DNA of 64,000 nt from Bubalus kerabau (GCF_029407905.1 NC_073627.1:127857697-127921696); one strand, 5' to 3'. Numbered from the stretch's first letter, positions 11,951-23,694 are shown. Numbers and translations are program-made. Notes: generated by a model not told the origin, from the sequence alone.

Positions 11951-11975
11951 AAGCCTCAAGGCATGGCCAAAAATT
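11951..11975 (+). mobile_element. CHR SINE, right end
   Basis: The remaining tail of the CHR SINE begun at 8493: duplicated target 'aagcctcaaggc', then 'atggccaaaaatt'. Joining 8493-8591 to this piece restores the expected CHR order. Confidence 0.8.
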
Positions 11976-12386
11976 TGATTAAGTTTAGTAGGAGGGTGTG
12001 ATTTTTGGCATATGTATTACGTGTAACATTTGTTGTCATTTTAATGATGTACCTTGTATATGAAGTCAAGACAAATTACATTCTGATTGACATTTTTTTT
12101 TTCTGATTTTTTTATTCTAAATTTTACAGAATGAGGTTTGGGTTTTTTGTTCCCACACCCTCTCTTCAAATGCAATCCAAGTTTTTCCTCTTTAGCTCCT
12201 TGATGAAATGGCAAGTTAGACTTTTGTTTTCTTAACTATTACTGAAAACTTTTGTACAGTTTACTATGAAAACGTAGTACAGTTTTTTAAAGTATATAGT
12301 ATTTTCCTTCCATTTGAGCCATAAAATACTGATTTCTCTGAAGCTGCTTGATTCACACTAGTGGTACTTATTTTTTGCATTTACCT
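11976..12386. other. No gene seen
   Basis: AT-rich, T-tract near 12093-12104, no recognisable repeat or coding signal. Confidence 0.5.
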
Positions 12387-12397
12387 AGCAGATAGGA

Positions 12398-12673
12398 AAA
12401 GGCAATGGCAACCCACTCCAGTACTCTTGCCTGGATAATCCCATGGATGGAGGAGCCTGGTAGGCTGCAGTCCATGGGGTCGCTAAGAGTTGGACACAAC
12501 TGGGCGAATTCACTTTCACTTTTCACTTTCATGCATTGGAGGAGGAAATGGCAACCCACTCCAGTGTTCTTGCCTGGAGAATCCCAGGGACTGTGGGGCC
12601 TGGTGGGGTGCCATCTATGGGGTCACACAGAGTCGGACACGACTGAAGCAACTAAGCAGCAGCAGCAGCAGCA
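12398..12673 (+). mobile_element. Bov-A2 SINE with target-site duplication
   Basis: Complete Bov-A2 dimer ending in a (CAG)n tail. The sequence 'gatagga' at 12391-12397 recurs at 12674-12680; the preceding 'agca' also matches but merges with the CAG tail. A young-looking copy. Confidence 0.95.
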
Positions 12674-12892
12674 GATAGGAAGTATCTTTCATAATAAAAC
12701 TTCTTTCATTTCCACATACTTGTAGAGCTAGAGTTTTTATGTCTTGACATTAATGAGGGGATGTTGTTGTATATCTAACATCTTTTCACTATACATGTTA
12801 ATATGTAATTGTTACCTATCAGACTGTAAAGGATAGTTGGTACTGGTGTAAAACATTAAAAATCATTTCTCTCAGAAAACCTATAGGTAAAT

Positions 12893-13085
12893 CAGTGGTT
12901 CTCAACTTGGTGCTTTTGCCCCAAGGAGTATTATGGTGTTATCTGAAGACATTTTTGATTGTCCCAACTGAGCAGAGATACTGTTTAGCACCAGGCATGG
13001 TGCTGAACATTTCTACAGGACAACACCCAACAATGAAGAATTTTCTAACCCCAAATATCAGAAGTACTGAGACTGAAGAATCCTA
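12893..13085 (+). mobile_element. MER20 (hAT-type DNA transposon)
   Basis: Starts with the hAT-Charlie end 'cagtggttctcaac' at 12893 and follows the MER20 order, with 'ccaggcatggtgctgaacat' at 12991-13010 and 'caacacccaacaatgaagaa' at 13021-13040. No coding capacity, as usual for MER20. Confidence 0.8.
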
Positions 13086-14637
13086 CTCTAAAAGATAATC
13101 TGAAAATGTCTATTTTACTTTTAAGAAAAATATTTTTATTTTTACCTTTCTGTACATGTGTATAGATTTAGTCAGCTATTATCTTGATAATATCTTAAAA
13201 ATGATTAGTACATCTTACTTTAGAAAAGTTCAGAACTTTAAAAAAATAATTGTTTTTTCCTAAAAGGTATAATTGTGAAATAGCTGATTTTTGTTTCTTG
13301 CTCCCCGCCCTCTTTTGAGTTGGATAATGGTTATCATTGGGATAAAATGAAAATTAGAGAATCTTGGTAAATATTTCTGCCAGCAGTAGAACTCTTAAGA
13401 CCATTCTGTTAGTTTAAGGCAGCTCAGCTTTAGTTTAGGGTCCACATCTAAAAGAGTAGATCATTTCACCTTATTTGAAGAATTACTTTCCCCTGCAGAT
13501 CAGTAAAGAAAATATTAGTAATTTCCTCTCTCTCCTCACCACCTTTCCCCTCAAACACCCAGTGTTAGTAGTTTCTATACTTTTATGCTAACATGTTACC
13601 AGGTGTTAACACATACCTTTCTCCATGCTCATATAAACAAAATTTAAACATGTAGCAGTAAGGGTCATTGTTTTTACATAATTCTCTGAGACATACTTTT
13701 TTCCCTGCTTTTATTATGTAATATTCATTGGTAATTAATAGGAAACTGAACTTTTCTTCTTAATAGCCAGTTGATGGTGTATAGAACACATAGAATGAAT
13801 ATTTTATAGTTTGTCAAACCCTTGGATATTTAGTAGTCTTTAGGTTTTTGTTTTACCACTTTAAGCAATAACCCAGGTACATACATACCTTCATGCTGAA
13901 ATTTTTTTTAATAAAAATCAAATTGGTGTAGTAATGCTTACTGCAGAGAAGAGATAATGAGGATAAATCACAGATTGTTTGACTTTGAACTTTTCTTTTT
14001 GAATTTGTATTTGACAGTATTTAGTTTCAGACTGTATGATGACTTTAATTAAACCACAAAAGATCCTCCCTCCACACCATTTTGAAGCTAAATGTCATTA
14101 TAGCTCATCTTGGCCTGATCTATGCTTTGTCCTTGTGTAAGGGAGGTAAGCAACTCTTATTTTAAATAACAAAATACAACAGAAACCTGCAGGTCCAGGG
14201 GATATGGAAAGAAATGCTTAGAAGTTATCTGGGTAAATATATTATTTTTAGAAGAACTAGTTAAAATTTGAGAAGCAGATTGATTGTTTGAAGGCAGAGA
14301 AAAACTTCTTGATAATTGCTTTATTAATGAAAAGATCATAATGCTGTCTGGAAGCTTTTACAAGCTGTCACATTCAGAATGTGCTTTTTATTATTCAAAA
14401 TATGTTTATTTGATGACGATACTTAACCTAGATACTGAATGAATATTTTAGATCATTGATCTGTCTGCAGAGTGGTATAAGAATAGGTTGGATGCATGGA
14501 TTTTAGTCCCAGCTTTGCTGTTGTTGACCAGTTGTACAAATATGCCAAAGTTCCTTTTCTGGAAACTTAATTGTTTCGAAAGTTTTTCAGTCCTAGATGC
14601 CTGATTTATTATCTTGGATATTGTTTTAAAGAAATAA
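13086..14637. other. No gene seen; repeat-poor
   Basis: About 1.5 kb with no repeat family I recognise and no open frame with features. Short AT-rich frames at 14157-14339 and 14448-14645 (minus) look like chance. Confidence 0.5.
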
Positions 14638-14659
14638 ATGATCATCGGTTCAGTTCAGT

Positions 14660-16272
14660 TCAATTGCTCAGTCGTGTCCGACTCTTTGCTACCCCATGAA
14701 CTGCGGCACTCCAGGCCTCTCTGTCCATCACCAACTCCCAGAGTCTACCCAAAACCATGTCCATTGAGTTGGTGATGTCATCCAACCATCTCATCCTCTG
14801 TCGTCCCCTTCTCTTCCTGCCCTCAGTCTTTCTCAGCATCAGGGTCTTTTCCAATGAGTCAGTTCTTCGCATCAGGTGGCCAGAGTATTAGAGTTTCAGC
14901 TTCAACATCAGTCCTTCCAATGAACACCCAGGACTAATCTCCTTTAGGATGATCTGGTTGGATCTCCTTGCAGTCCAAAGGACTCTCAAGAGTCTTCACC
15001 AACACCACAGTTCAAAAGCATCAATTCTTTTGCGCTCAGCTTTCTTTATAGTCCAACTGTCATATCCATACATGACCATGGGAAAAAACCATAGCCTTGA
15101 CTATATGGACCTTTGTTGGCAAAGTAACGTCTCTGCTTTTGAATACGCTATCTAGGTTGGTCATAAGTTTCCTTCCAAGGAGTAAGCATCTTTTAATTTC
15201 ATGGCTGCAATCACCATCTGCAGTGATGTTGGAGCCCAAAAAAATAAAGTCTAACACTGTTTCCACTGTTTCCCCATCTATTTGCCATGAAGGGATGGGA
15301 CCAGATGCCATGATCTTCGTTTTCTGAACGTTGAGCTTTAAGCCAACTTTTTCACTCTCCTCTTTCACTTTCATCAAGAGGCTCTTTAGTTCTTCTTCAC
15401 TTTCTGCCATAAGGGTGGTGTCATCTGCATATGTGAGGTTACTGATATTTCTCCGGCAGCCTTGATTCCAGCTTGTGCTTCTTCCAGCCCAGCATTTCTC
15501 ATGATGTACTCTGCTGCTGCTGCTAAGTTGCTTCAGTCGTGTCTGACTCTCTGCGACCCCATAGACAGCAGCCCACCAGGCTCCCCCGTCCCTGGGATTC
15601 TCCAGGCAAGAACGCTGGAGTGGGTTGCCATTTCCTTCTCCAATGCATTAAAGTGAAAAGTGAAAGTGAAGCTGCTCAGTTGTGCCAACTCTTAGCAACC
15701 CCATGGACTGCAGCCTACCAGGCTCCTCCATCCATAGGATTTTCCAGGCAAGAGGAGTGGGGTGCCATTGCCTTCTCCTATATACTCTGCATATAAGTTA
15801 AATAGGGTGACAATATACAGCCTTGATGTACTCCTTTCCTGATTTGGAACCAGTCTGTTGTTCCATGTCCAGTTCTAACTGTTTTTTCCTGACCTGCATA
15901 CAGATGGCTCAAGAGGCAGGTCAAGTAGTCTGGTATTCCCATCTCTTTCAGAATTTTCCACGTTTTATTGTGATCCACACAGTCAAAGGCTTTGGCATAG
16001 TCCATAAACAGAAATAGGTGTTTTTCTGGAACTCTCTTGCTTTTTCTATGATCCAGCGGATGTTGGCAATTTGATCTCTGGTTCGTCTGCCTTTTCTAAA
16101 TCCAGCTTGAACATCTGGAAGTTCACAGTTCACATATTGCTGAAGCCTGGCTTGGAGAATTTTAAGCATCACTTTACTAGTGTGTGAAATGAGTGCAATT
16201 GTGCGGTAGTTTGAGCATTCTTTGCATTGCCTTTCTTTCTTTGGGATTGGAATGAAAACTGACCTTTTCCAG
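14660..16272 (-). pseudogene. BovB reverse transcriptase remnant
   Basis: Minus-strand pieces of the BovB RT in several frames. The pieces begin at KRSVFIPIPKK (near 16245-16270), continue with DYAKAFDCVDH near 15970-16005, then QGCILSPY near 15800-15825. After the Bov-A2 the bases for the YADD box are present at 15428-15439, but the surrounding frame is shifted. The thumb and C-terminal region follow: MAESEEELKSLL from 15410 downward, and a last open piece at 14660-14872. Frameshifts, a missing N-terminal half and the SINE insertion show it is dead. Confidence 0.9.
15515..15782 (-). mobile_element. Bov-A2 SINE inside BovB, with duplication
   Basis: Bov-A2 on the minus strand, (TGC)n tail at the left. 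The 8-bp target 'tactctgc' is present at 15507-15514 and 15783-15790. Removing the SINE and one copy restores continuous BovB, so it arrived after that BovB. Confidence 0.95.
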
Positions 16273-16551
16273 TGTGGTCCGCTGGAGAAGGGAATGGCAA
16301 GCCACTTTAGTATTTTTGCCTTGAGAACCCCATGAACTGTATGAAAAGGCAAAAAGATAGGACACTGAAAGATGAACTCCCCAGGTCGGTAGGTGCCCAA
16401 TATGCTACTGGAGATCAGTGGAGAAATAACTCCGGAATGAAGGAAGGGATGGAGCCAAAGCAAAAACAATACCCAGTTGTGGATGGGACTGGTGATAGAA
16501 GCGAGATTCGATACATGATCATACGTTTATTCAATAACATTCTGTTTTCAG

Positions 16552-16602
16552 GCCAACATTTCTCTGACTGTGCAGAGTAAATTAGCAGCATTGAAAAGAC
16601 AG
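16552..16602 (+). other. Candidate 51-bp exon (unconfirmed)
   Basis: A pyrimidine-rich run ends in ttttcag at 16545-16551. It is followed by 51 bases open in only one frame, reading ANISLTVQSKLAALKRQ, then CAG followed by gtggga. The peptide is hydrophilic and looks helix- or coiled-coil-like. Length is a multiple of three, so skipping would keep frame. The same frame stays open past the donor to a stop near 16665, so the open segment alone is weak evidence. A BovB ends only about 30 bases upstream, close to where a branch point would sit. I cannot name the gene. Confidence 0.28.
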
Positions 16603-19600
16603 GTGGGAATTGGAAATGATATACAGTTTTACATGATGAAAATACTGCTGAAGTTTTTAGGTCCTTAACCAATATTTGCTATGAGATTTGTTCAGTAGTA
16701 TTTATGTGTTAGAATTCGTCAACAAAGTAATTATATCATAGTTTGTAAAGAATCATTTTTGCCCCTCCAAAATACATTTGAAATATCTTTATTTGCATAT
16801 CTAAGTGGCAAAGCGCTAAACTTAAATTATCCAGTGGTTTAACAAAGAATCATACTGAAACAGTCATTAGCACATTTGAGTATACTGAGTTCAGAAAATG
16901 AATTATCTGGTAGTGAGCAGTGCTGCATTATGGTAATCTTTATGTTGTTGGATTGTTCTTGTGTTAAGAACACATTTTCAAGCAAGATATTGTTTCTAGA
17001 TATACAGAAAGGGAAATAGTGAATGGTTTATTACGTTGAATGAAGTGAGCATTTTCAAACTGCTATACACTTTTATGACCATGTAGCCTGATTTCATTAT
17101 GCTGTATGTTTCCTAAGTGTATTCACAGTACTTTTAAGATCTTCACTAAGAGCATATAATTTTTCAGCTATATTTCTAAATCGTGTGCTATCTCCCTAAT
17201 CATTACTATATGAATTAGTTATTCGGGTACAGAATGCCTCTGTGCCCCCTTACCACCCCAAGATTTTTATTCTATAACCTCTGGTGTTAGCTTATCAAGC
17301 CAACTTTTATTTTGATAATTATATCTGATAATTCTATATAATGATTGCTGGAGGGATGTAGTTAGTGAAAACAAATTTTAAGGTGGTGAAGATATTCTTC
17401 TCCAGCATTAGCAATAATGAAGTTGAATTTCATGTCATCCACTCTCTTTTACTTATTTAGAGGTTTGAATCATCAGTTTTTGTGGGGCTAATACTACAAC
17501 CTAGGCAGTTGAAGAAGGTTTATTTCTGATGTAATTTCAGAAATTAGAGTTCAGGAAAATAAAAACTTTATTTTGTAGATTGACTCTCCCTATGTTATAT
17601 TAAATTTTAATAACATTGATATTCTGCTTGTTTTATGAAACCTTTTATTACAAACAGTTATGAATATGAACATCTCATTTGACTACTGATGAACAGAGGG
17701 AAAAATCTAAATTAAAACTTTAAATACCACTATTTAATTACCCAAATGGCTTTGACTGTGTTAAAGAGTGCCTGGGATTATTCTGTTTTTCAATTTGTTT
17801 TAATGCTTCCTTGGTAAAAGCTGATGGATTCCCAGGCCCATTGCTGTCACTGATGAACTATATAAAGATAAATGACATTATGGTAAATTCCACTTAATGA
17901 CACATTTTTAATTTTCAGAACACAGACATTTTCAGGCTAGTGAATGAAGGCTAATTACCTCAAGATCAGAACAAAATAACTCCTCATTTCGAAAGATAAT
18001 AGAAAAGAAATGTTGCAGATTAATGATGCTATTTATCTTTAAAGGAAAAAAATTTTATCTTTATCCAGATAGCATAGTTCCCTGAGGAGCATGGTTATAA
18101 AATGAATCTGAAGTCGCAACTTAATAGGTTATTAAAATTGTTTGAGTGCAGGCTCTCCTGCTTTAGTCTTTCCATAAATTTAAATTGAAGGTCTGCTGTA
18201 TTCAAAAAGGAGCAGCTTGTTTATGAGGCCAGAGGGAGCAACATACGTTACTAACAAAAGATGCACTTAACCTCATTCTAGTTTCTTACTTTTGTTATTT
18301 CTCTGAATGAAACGCAGCTATTTGAGAAAGTATTTTGAAATTTGCTACCATTCTTAATTGATCCTAAGTAGAAAGACCATACTTGGACTTGTTTAACTTA
18401 AGATTAAAATAAAAATGAAAGCTGTAAATGTCCAAAGCCTTTACTAAATATATAAAAATCAGTTCATAATCTGATTTAATTGCATGTGTGTGTGTTTATA
18501 TATACACATATGTATATTTTAAAACATTTTAGTTTTGTTATCTAAGTGAGAGGAAAATATCTTAGCCTGTGAGGGTGTGATTTTGTGGTCACAATTGGAA
18601 TTTATGTAGGAATTGTTCAATAAATCATTATTCACAGTTACAGGATTAGCATTAATCCTTTTGCTACACTCCCACACAGGTCACAAAGTAGTGACTCAGA
18701 GAATATTACTTGATCATAAAGGCTTTAAACTCTTCCTGACATCATAAACTCTTTAACTCTAGGTACTATAATTTTTTTTTTAAACTAATTAGGGCGTATA
18801 GCATTTTCTGTGATTTTCATTCTCTTCTCTTCGGTAATCATGATTTGTCTATATATTGATCATGTTTCTGAGCCATAGAAAAATGTTTGTGCTATGAGAG
18901 GAAATAAAGTGTGTTTCTGACACCTCAGAGAAATTTCAGTGTATTATTGTGAGATATTATTTTACCTGTCTCCAATTTTATTTGCTCCAGTTAAAAGCCA
19001 TGTTTTATCTCAGAAGTGCAACAGTGTACTGATTGCCCACAGCATCATTTTAACATGAAATTTTCTGTTAAGACATTTCTTAACAAAAGTTAAGATAGGA
19101 ATTCTTTGTGATTAAAATTTCAGTAGACACTTGATTTTATGTTATTTGTTATGAAACTTTTTATTTTTAAACTGTTCTTATTTCTAACAAAATAAGTAAT
19201 TTCTAACAAAATAAGTTAAAATTATTGAATGGGAAATCAATGAGTCATATTGACTAAAAACTGAGAGAAAGTGCTAAAATATACACTGAGTCAAGTCCTC
19301 TTTTTCACTCTCCCTAATATTAGTACTTTATTATTACTATTTACTTTAAATTACCAACCACAGTCTTACCAAGCTTTCTTTATTATTTATTCACTATAGG
19401 TATAGCCTTCATACATTGACTTAGGGAGAGAAACTGGTAAGACTGCTGAAAGTTATTTTTTATAGACAGATCCTCTGTGTAAACAAAAATAAATGATACT
19501 TTTCTTATTATCAAAATCATTTCCTTATATAATGATCTTAAGGAAGCAAGGATGTTTCTTGCATATGAAAGAAATTTTAGTTCATTTGTATTCTCCAAAA

Positions 19601-20579
19601 CCATTATCAGTGTGCTAAGCAATGTGTGCAATAAGCCTATTCAATCTTTAAGCATACAACTTACAGTTATGATGCATGTAACTGTACATCACAGTAATAT
19701 AAAGATAGCAACTACAGTATTTTGGCAGTTTTATAATTTTTTTTTTTACAAAATTTATTTAAATGGAAGTTCTTAGAGTGCTTGTAGCGCATGTTCTGTA
19801 TGTGGTTCTTACCCTTAAATTAAAACATGATCTTGTAATTATAGTCTTAATAATATTGAGTCCATGCTCTTATCTCATTTTCTCAATTATTGTAATTTTT
19901 AAAAAGTTTCCACCATTGTCTCCCACCTAACCTTCTTCAGTGAAGATGAATTCATTCTAAAGACATGGAACTTAGGCAAAGAAATGCAAGAAATTGTCAG
20001 GGTTATATTTTAGAGTCAGCAGTAATCCTACTATGGATATGAAAATGTCATTTTTCTTAACATGCAGATTTTCACTTCCAATAATGATCTTGAATGGATG
20101 TTTTGTTTGGAAAATCCCTGCTTATGGACTATCTGGTTATTTGTTTGGTGCATACTTTGAAAATTTTGTTTTGAGGCAAAAACATTGATCCTTCAGACCT
20201 CTTGAAAGTTTTTTCTAACAGATTATGATATTACAGTTTAGTAGTGGCCTGTAAAAATAATATGTAAAAGGGACAAATTTAGGGTCATTGAATTACTAAT
20301 CATGGTTTTGTAGCAAGGTTTATAAGCTAGGTACTATCATACCACCTTCAAATTCTTTGAAAATTGTTTGAACTTCTGTGTGATAACTTCTTGACAGGTT
20401 GAAAAAGAAATCATGGTAGATTTTAACTTCAAATCCAATCAGAATAATAAGGCCCTATCAGATGTCCCAAAGCTTTGACTTTAAAATACATTAACTTCCC
20501 ATTTTATTTTTGATTCTCCAAGTGAACTATCGTGTTTTAAAGGTTAGGTCATACCATCAAGAGTTAAGATCTAGATTTT
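16603..20579. other. Repeat-poor block, no gene seen
   Basis: About 4 kb with no BovB, Bov-A, CHR or L1 that I can recognise, unlike its surroundings. It contains a 19-bp tandem duplication (19181-19216), a POU octamer-like 'atttgcat' at about 16792-16799, and small AT-rich open frames without features. Such low repeat density can mark conserved non-coding sequence, but that is inference. Confidence 0.5.
19181..19216. repeat. Short tandem duplication
   Basis: 'tttctaacaaaataagt' occurs at 19181-19197 and again at 19200-19216, a 19-bp period. Confidence 0.9.
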
Positions 20580-20591
20580 AATTTTAGCACT

Positions 20592-21366
20592 CAGTTCAGG
20601 TCAGTCGCTCAGTCATGTCCAACGGTTTGCAACCCCATGGGCTATAGCACGCCAGGCTTCCCTGTCCATCACCAACTCCTGGCACTTGTTCAAACTCATG
20701 TCCATCAAGTCGGTGATGCCATCCAACCATCTCATCTTCTGTCATCCCCTTCTCCTCCTGCCTTCAGTCTTTCCCAGCATCAGAGTCATTTCCAATGAGT
20801 CAATTCTTGGCGTCAGGTGGCCAAAATATTGGAATTTCAGCTTCAGCAGCATCAGTCCTTCCAGTGAATATTCAGAGTTTACTTAATTGATATCTGAATT
20901 TAGTTCTATCATGTGGGGCCCGCGTTGCAAGTTCCATCTGGGTCCATTACAACTCTAACCAAAAAGAAAGAAAAAGAAAGTTACAAGAGTTTATTTAATT
21001 GATATCTGCCAGTGAATTTTCAGGACTGGTTTCTTTTATGATTGACTGGTTTGACCTCACTCGCAGTCTTGTCTTCTCCAACACCACAGTCCAAAAGCAT
21101 GGGTTCTTTGGCGCTCAGCTTTCTTCACAGTCCAACTCTCACATCCATACATGACTACTGGAAAAACCATAGCTTTGACTAGATGGACCTTTGTTGGTAA
21201 AATAATATCTCTGCTTTTTAATATGCTGTCTAGGTTGATCATAACTTTTCTTCCAGGGAGCAAGCATCTTTTAATTTCATGACTGCAGTCACCATCTGCA
21301 GTGATTTTGGAGCCCAAGAAAATAAATTCTGTCACTGTTTCTTTCCATTGTTTCCCCATCTAGGGA
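20592..21366 (-). mobile_element. BovB LINE 3' fragment with foreign insert
   Basis: 5'-truncated BovB on the minus strand, flanked by a perfect 12-bp duplication 'aattttagcact' (20580-20591 and 21367-21378). The open piece at 21057-21359 (minus) is the RT C-terminal region. The copy is split by unrelated sequence at about 20876-21009. Confidence 0.93.
20876..21009. repeat. Unidentified insert between direct repeats, inside BovB
   Basis: Sequence absent from other BovB copies here. It is bracketed by near-identical 22-mers (20875-20896 and 20988-21009, one difference). BovB text either side also overlaps ('ccagtgaat' near 20860-20870 and again from about 21010). A G/C-rich core at about 20910-20960 is followed by an A/G-rich run (20959-20981) that could be a decayed poly(A)-type tail. 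I do not recognise the core. Confidence 0.6.
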
Positions 21367-21689
21367 AATTTTAGCACTAGCTCTGGTTTTTTGGTGATCA
21401 TTCATGCATAAATTCTTTCCCCCTCTCTGAATCTGTATTCTTATAGGAGTATAAATGTATAAATGAGGGATTTAAACATAGTCAGATGATATTGTGCAGG
21501 CCTTTAGAGGAAGGAATGGTGAATGCTAGGAAAGGGAGCGTCTAGTGGGCAGCTCTGTATTCTGCATATCCCTTCCCCCACTTCTGCTTAACCAGATCAA
21601 CTCTGTTTTTAGATTGAGGAGAAGTTACTTGTTAAAAAACAAACCAGAAAGAAAATTTTGAAACCAGTTCTAGCCTAGATCTAGAGTGG

Positions 21690-21897
21690 CTAACCATGGC
21701 CCATAGTTGAAATCTGGCTGAACACTTTTTGTGTGTGTGAAAAAACGTTTTATTGAAACAAAGTCACATTGTTTGTTTACGTATTGTCTATGGCTGCTTT
21801 TGTGGCATAGTTGAGCAGTTATAGACATTGTGATGTGTGGCATGCAAAGCTCAAAATGTCTAGCATTTTAGGAAAAAAGTTTGCTCACGTTTGGACT
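21690..21897. mobile_element. hAT-type non-autonomous DNA transposon (MER family)
   Basis: Reads like a common mammalian hAT/MER element: 'gtttacgtattgtctatggc' at 21776-21795 and the adjoining 'tgcttttgtggcatagttga' at 21796-21815 are diagnostic. I do not commit to the family name. No coding capacity. Confidence 0.65.
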
Positions 21898-22639
21898 TAG
21901 GTATTCATCAATCTTATATCTGCGAATTAGTTCCTAGACATGGCTTAACTTCTGCTGTGCGCAGTTCTCCTTCCCAGACTGCACACTAATCCTTGGCCAA
22001 TTCCTCTTGTTTTAAAGCATTGTTAAGGACCAATCTTTATGAAACTGTGTGTAACTATTTAACCTCTGTTCTTTGCATTCATCAGTTATTTTGTGCTTAC
22101 TATTTGTCCTCAAAGATATAAAAGGAAATATTGTATGGGAAGATGCTTCATAGCCCCCCAGGTAATTGGGCAGATGATATTAATACATCTAAAATGATTA
22201 TAAGACATTTGAGACTTAATTTGGTAAAATTTCAAATTATACAAATCTCATATTCGGTAGGAGTTTTGTAAAGGTCAACATGGCAAAAATAGTCTATTAA
22301 GATTTTTTATTTGTTTTGCTATATGTATATATAACAAAGAAGTATTAAGAAATATAACTTGAAGTGATCTCTGAAGGCTAGACAGGATTCAATTAGGTAC
22401 TAGGGAAGTCAAGGACGTCATTTGGGTGAGGAAGATATAAGGTAATGAACCTATGGGCAGTGAAAGTCATTTGGCTCATTAGAGCATTGGCAGTGAGGCT
22501 CTGTTAATAAGGAAGGAAAGGATAAATTACTGATTTACAAAGTTTGATGTGGTAGACACTTGTTATGGTCCTCGGTAAGTGAGGAAATCATGTTCAAGTA
22601 ATCAGTGAGTAACCACTTAGGCAACTATTAATCAGTTAT
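21898..22639. other. No gene seen
   Basis: AT-rich sequence without clear family assignment or coding signal. Confidence 0.45.
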
Positions 22640-22900
22640 ATGCTAAGTGCTTCAGAAGCTATGTAGAATTTACAATATGATCACATGTTTTCAAGGAGCT
22701 TATATCCTGGATAGATTGTTTAAAAAGATAATCATTAAATGGAAGGGTATCACATGGTACTGTCCAGTGTGAGTCACTGATCACCAAAATCAAATATGTG
22801 AATAAAGAATGGCTAAGGACAATCATTTTGGATGCTGTAAGAAGAGAAAATAGTAAAGAGTATATACACAAAGGCAAAGATAATATATAGAGACAAAGTG
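22640..22900 (-). mobile_element. Possible L2 fragment
   Basis: Purine-rich text such as 'tttcaaggagcttatatcct' (22689-22708) resembles antisense L2. Weak, old and edge-poor. The sequence from here to 23230 may also include another old repeat. Confidence 0.4.
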
Positions 22901-23541
22901 TGGATCATTTTAAGGCAAGGGTAGTCAATATTGGATACTATAGAGAACATGGAAACTAATTATGATGTAAGTCATTGGTTGGTAAGTGCACAATTCCTGA
23001 AAGTATGAAATGAGGTTTCTATAACTAGAGAACATGATATTGAATAATTAGATTCAGGTAAGTGATAGTTGAGGAAAGTAAACACAAGAAGTCAAAGAAA
23101 AAAATGATGGCATTTGATGGCATTTGTTGATTAATTGAATGTAGAGAATGAATGGGAGGAGAGTAAAACATGACTCCTAAAAAATGATCTTAGTGGGTTT
23201 TTTAAAAAATTTGGTTTACTAGGAACTAAAGGTTTAGAAGCTGAGATAATATGTAAGTATAAAGTCAATAGTAAGTCATTCATTTATTGATTAAATATTG
23301 ATTTAATTTATAAATGTGATTTATTTATCAAATAAATATTGATTTATTGTGGTGAGTTTGCTCTGGGTAAGGTATTGTACAAAGTTTACTGAAGGATTCA
23401 AAAATGAATCGATTGTGAACATCTCCCTTAAAATGTTATCATCTTCAATAGCAAAGCAAATTAACAGAACCTCAGAATGAAGTTAACAGGAAACATATAG
23501 AGTCCATGAAGAATATTATAAAAATTAACTGAGTTAATTGT

Positions 23542-23544
23542 CAC

Positions 23545-23590
<46 letters not shown>
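23542..23590. repeat. (CG)n followed by (TG)n, Z-DNA-prone tract
   Basis: After 'ca', an alternating CG run passes directly into a TG run, giving about 49 bases of strict pyrimidine-purine alternation. A long CG run is unusual in mammalian DNA because methylated CpG decays. Confidence 0.95.
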
Positions 23591-23594
<4 letters not shown>

Positions 23595-23694
23595 CTGTTA
23601 ATGCTAGTTTCTAGTGTTATTCAAGTCTTCTATAGCTTTGTTGATCTTGTGTCTAGTTATTCTGCCCATTATTAGAAGAATGTTGAAAAGTGTA

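Larger units (their letters stand above)
14646..16514 (-). mobile_element. BovB LINE, 5' inverted and internally deleted
   Basis: The main body, 14646 to about 16273, is BovB on the minus strand from mid reverse transcriptase to the 3' end. At about 16273 it switches abruptly to plus-strand BovB 5' UTR, which runs to about 16514. The endonuclease and the first part of the RT are missing between the two. The outer flanks share 'atgatcat' (14638-14645 and 16515-16522), so one insertion event with 5' inversion and internal loss explains it. One or two bases overlap at the switch. A Bov-A2 interrupts the body at 15515-15782. Confidence 0.93.
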
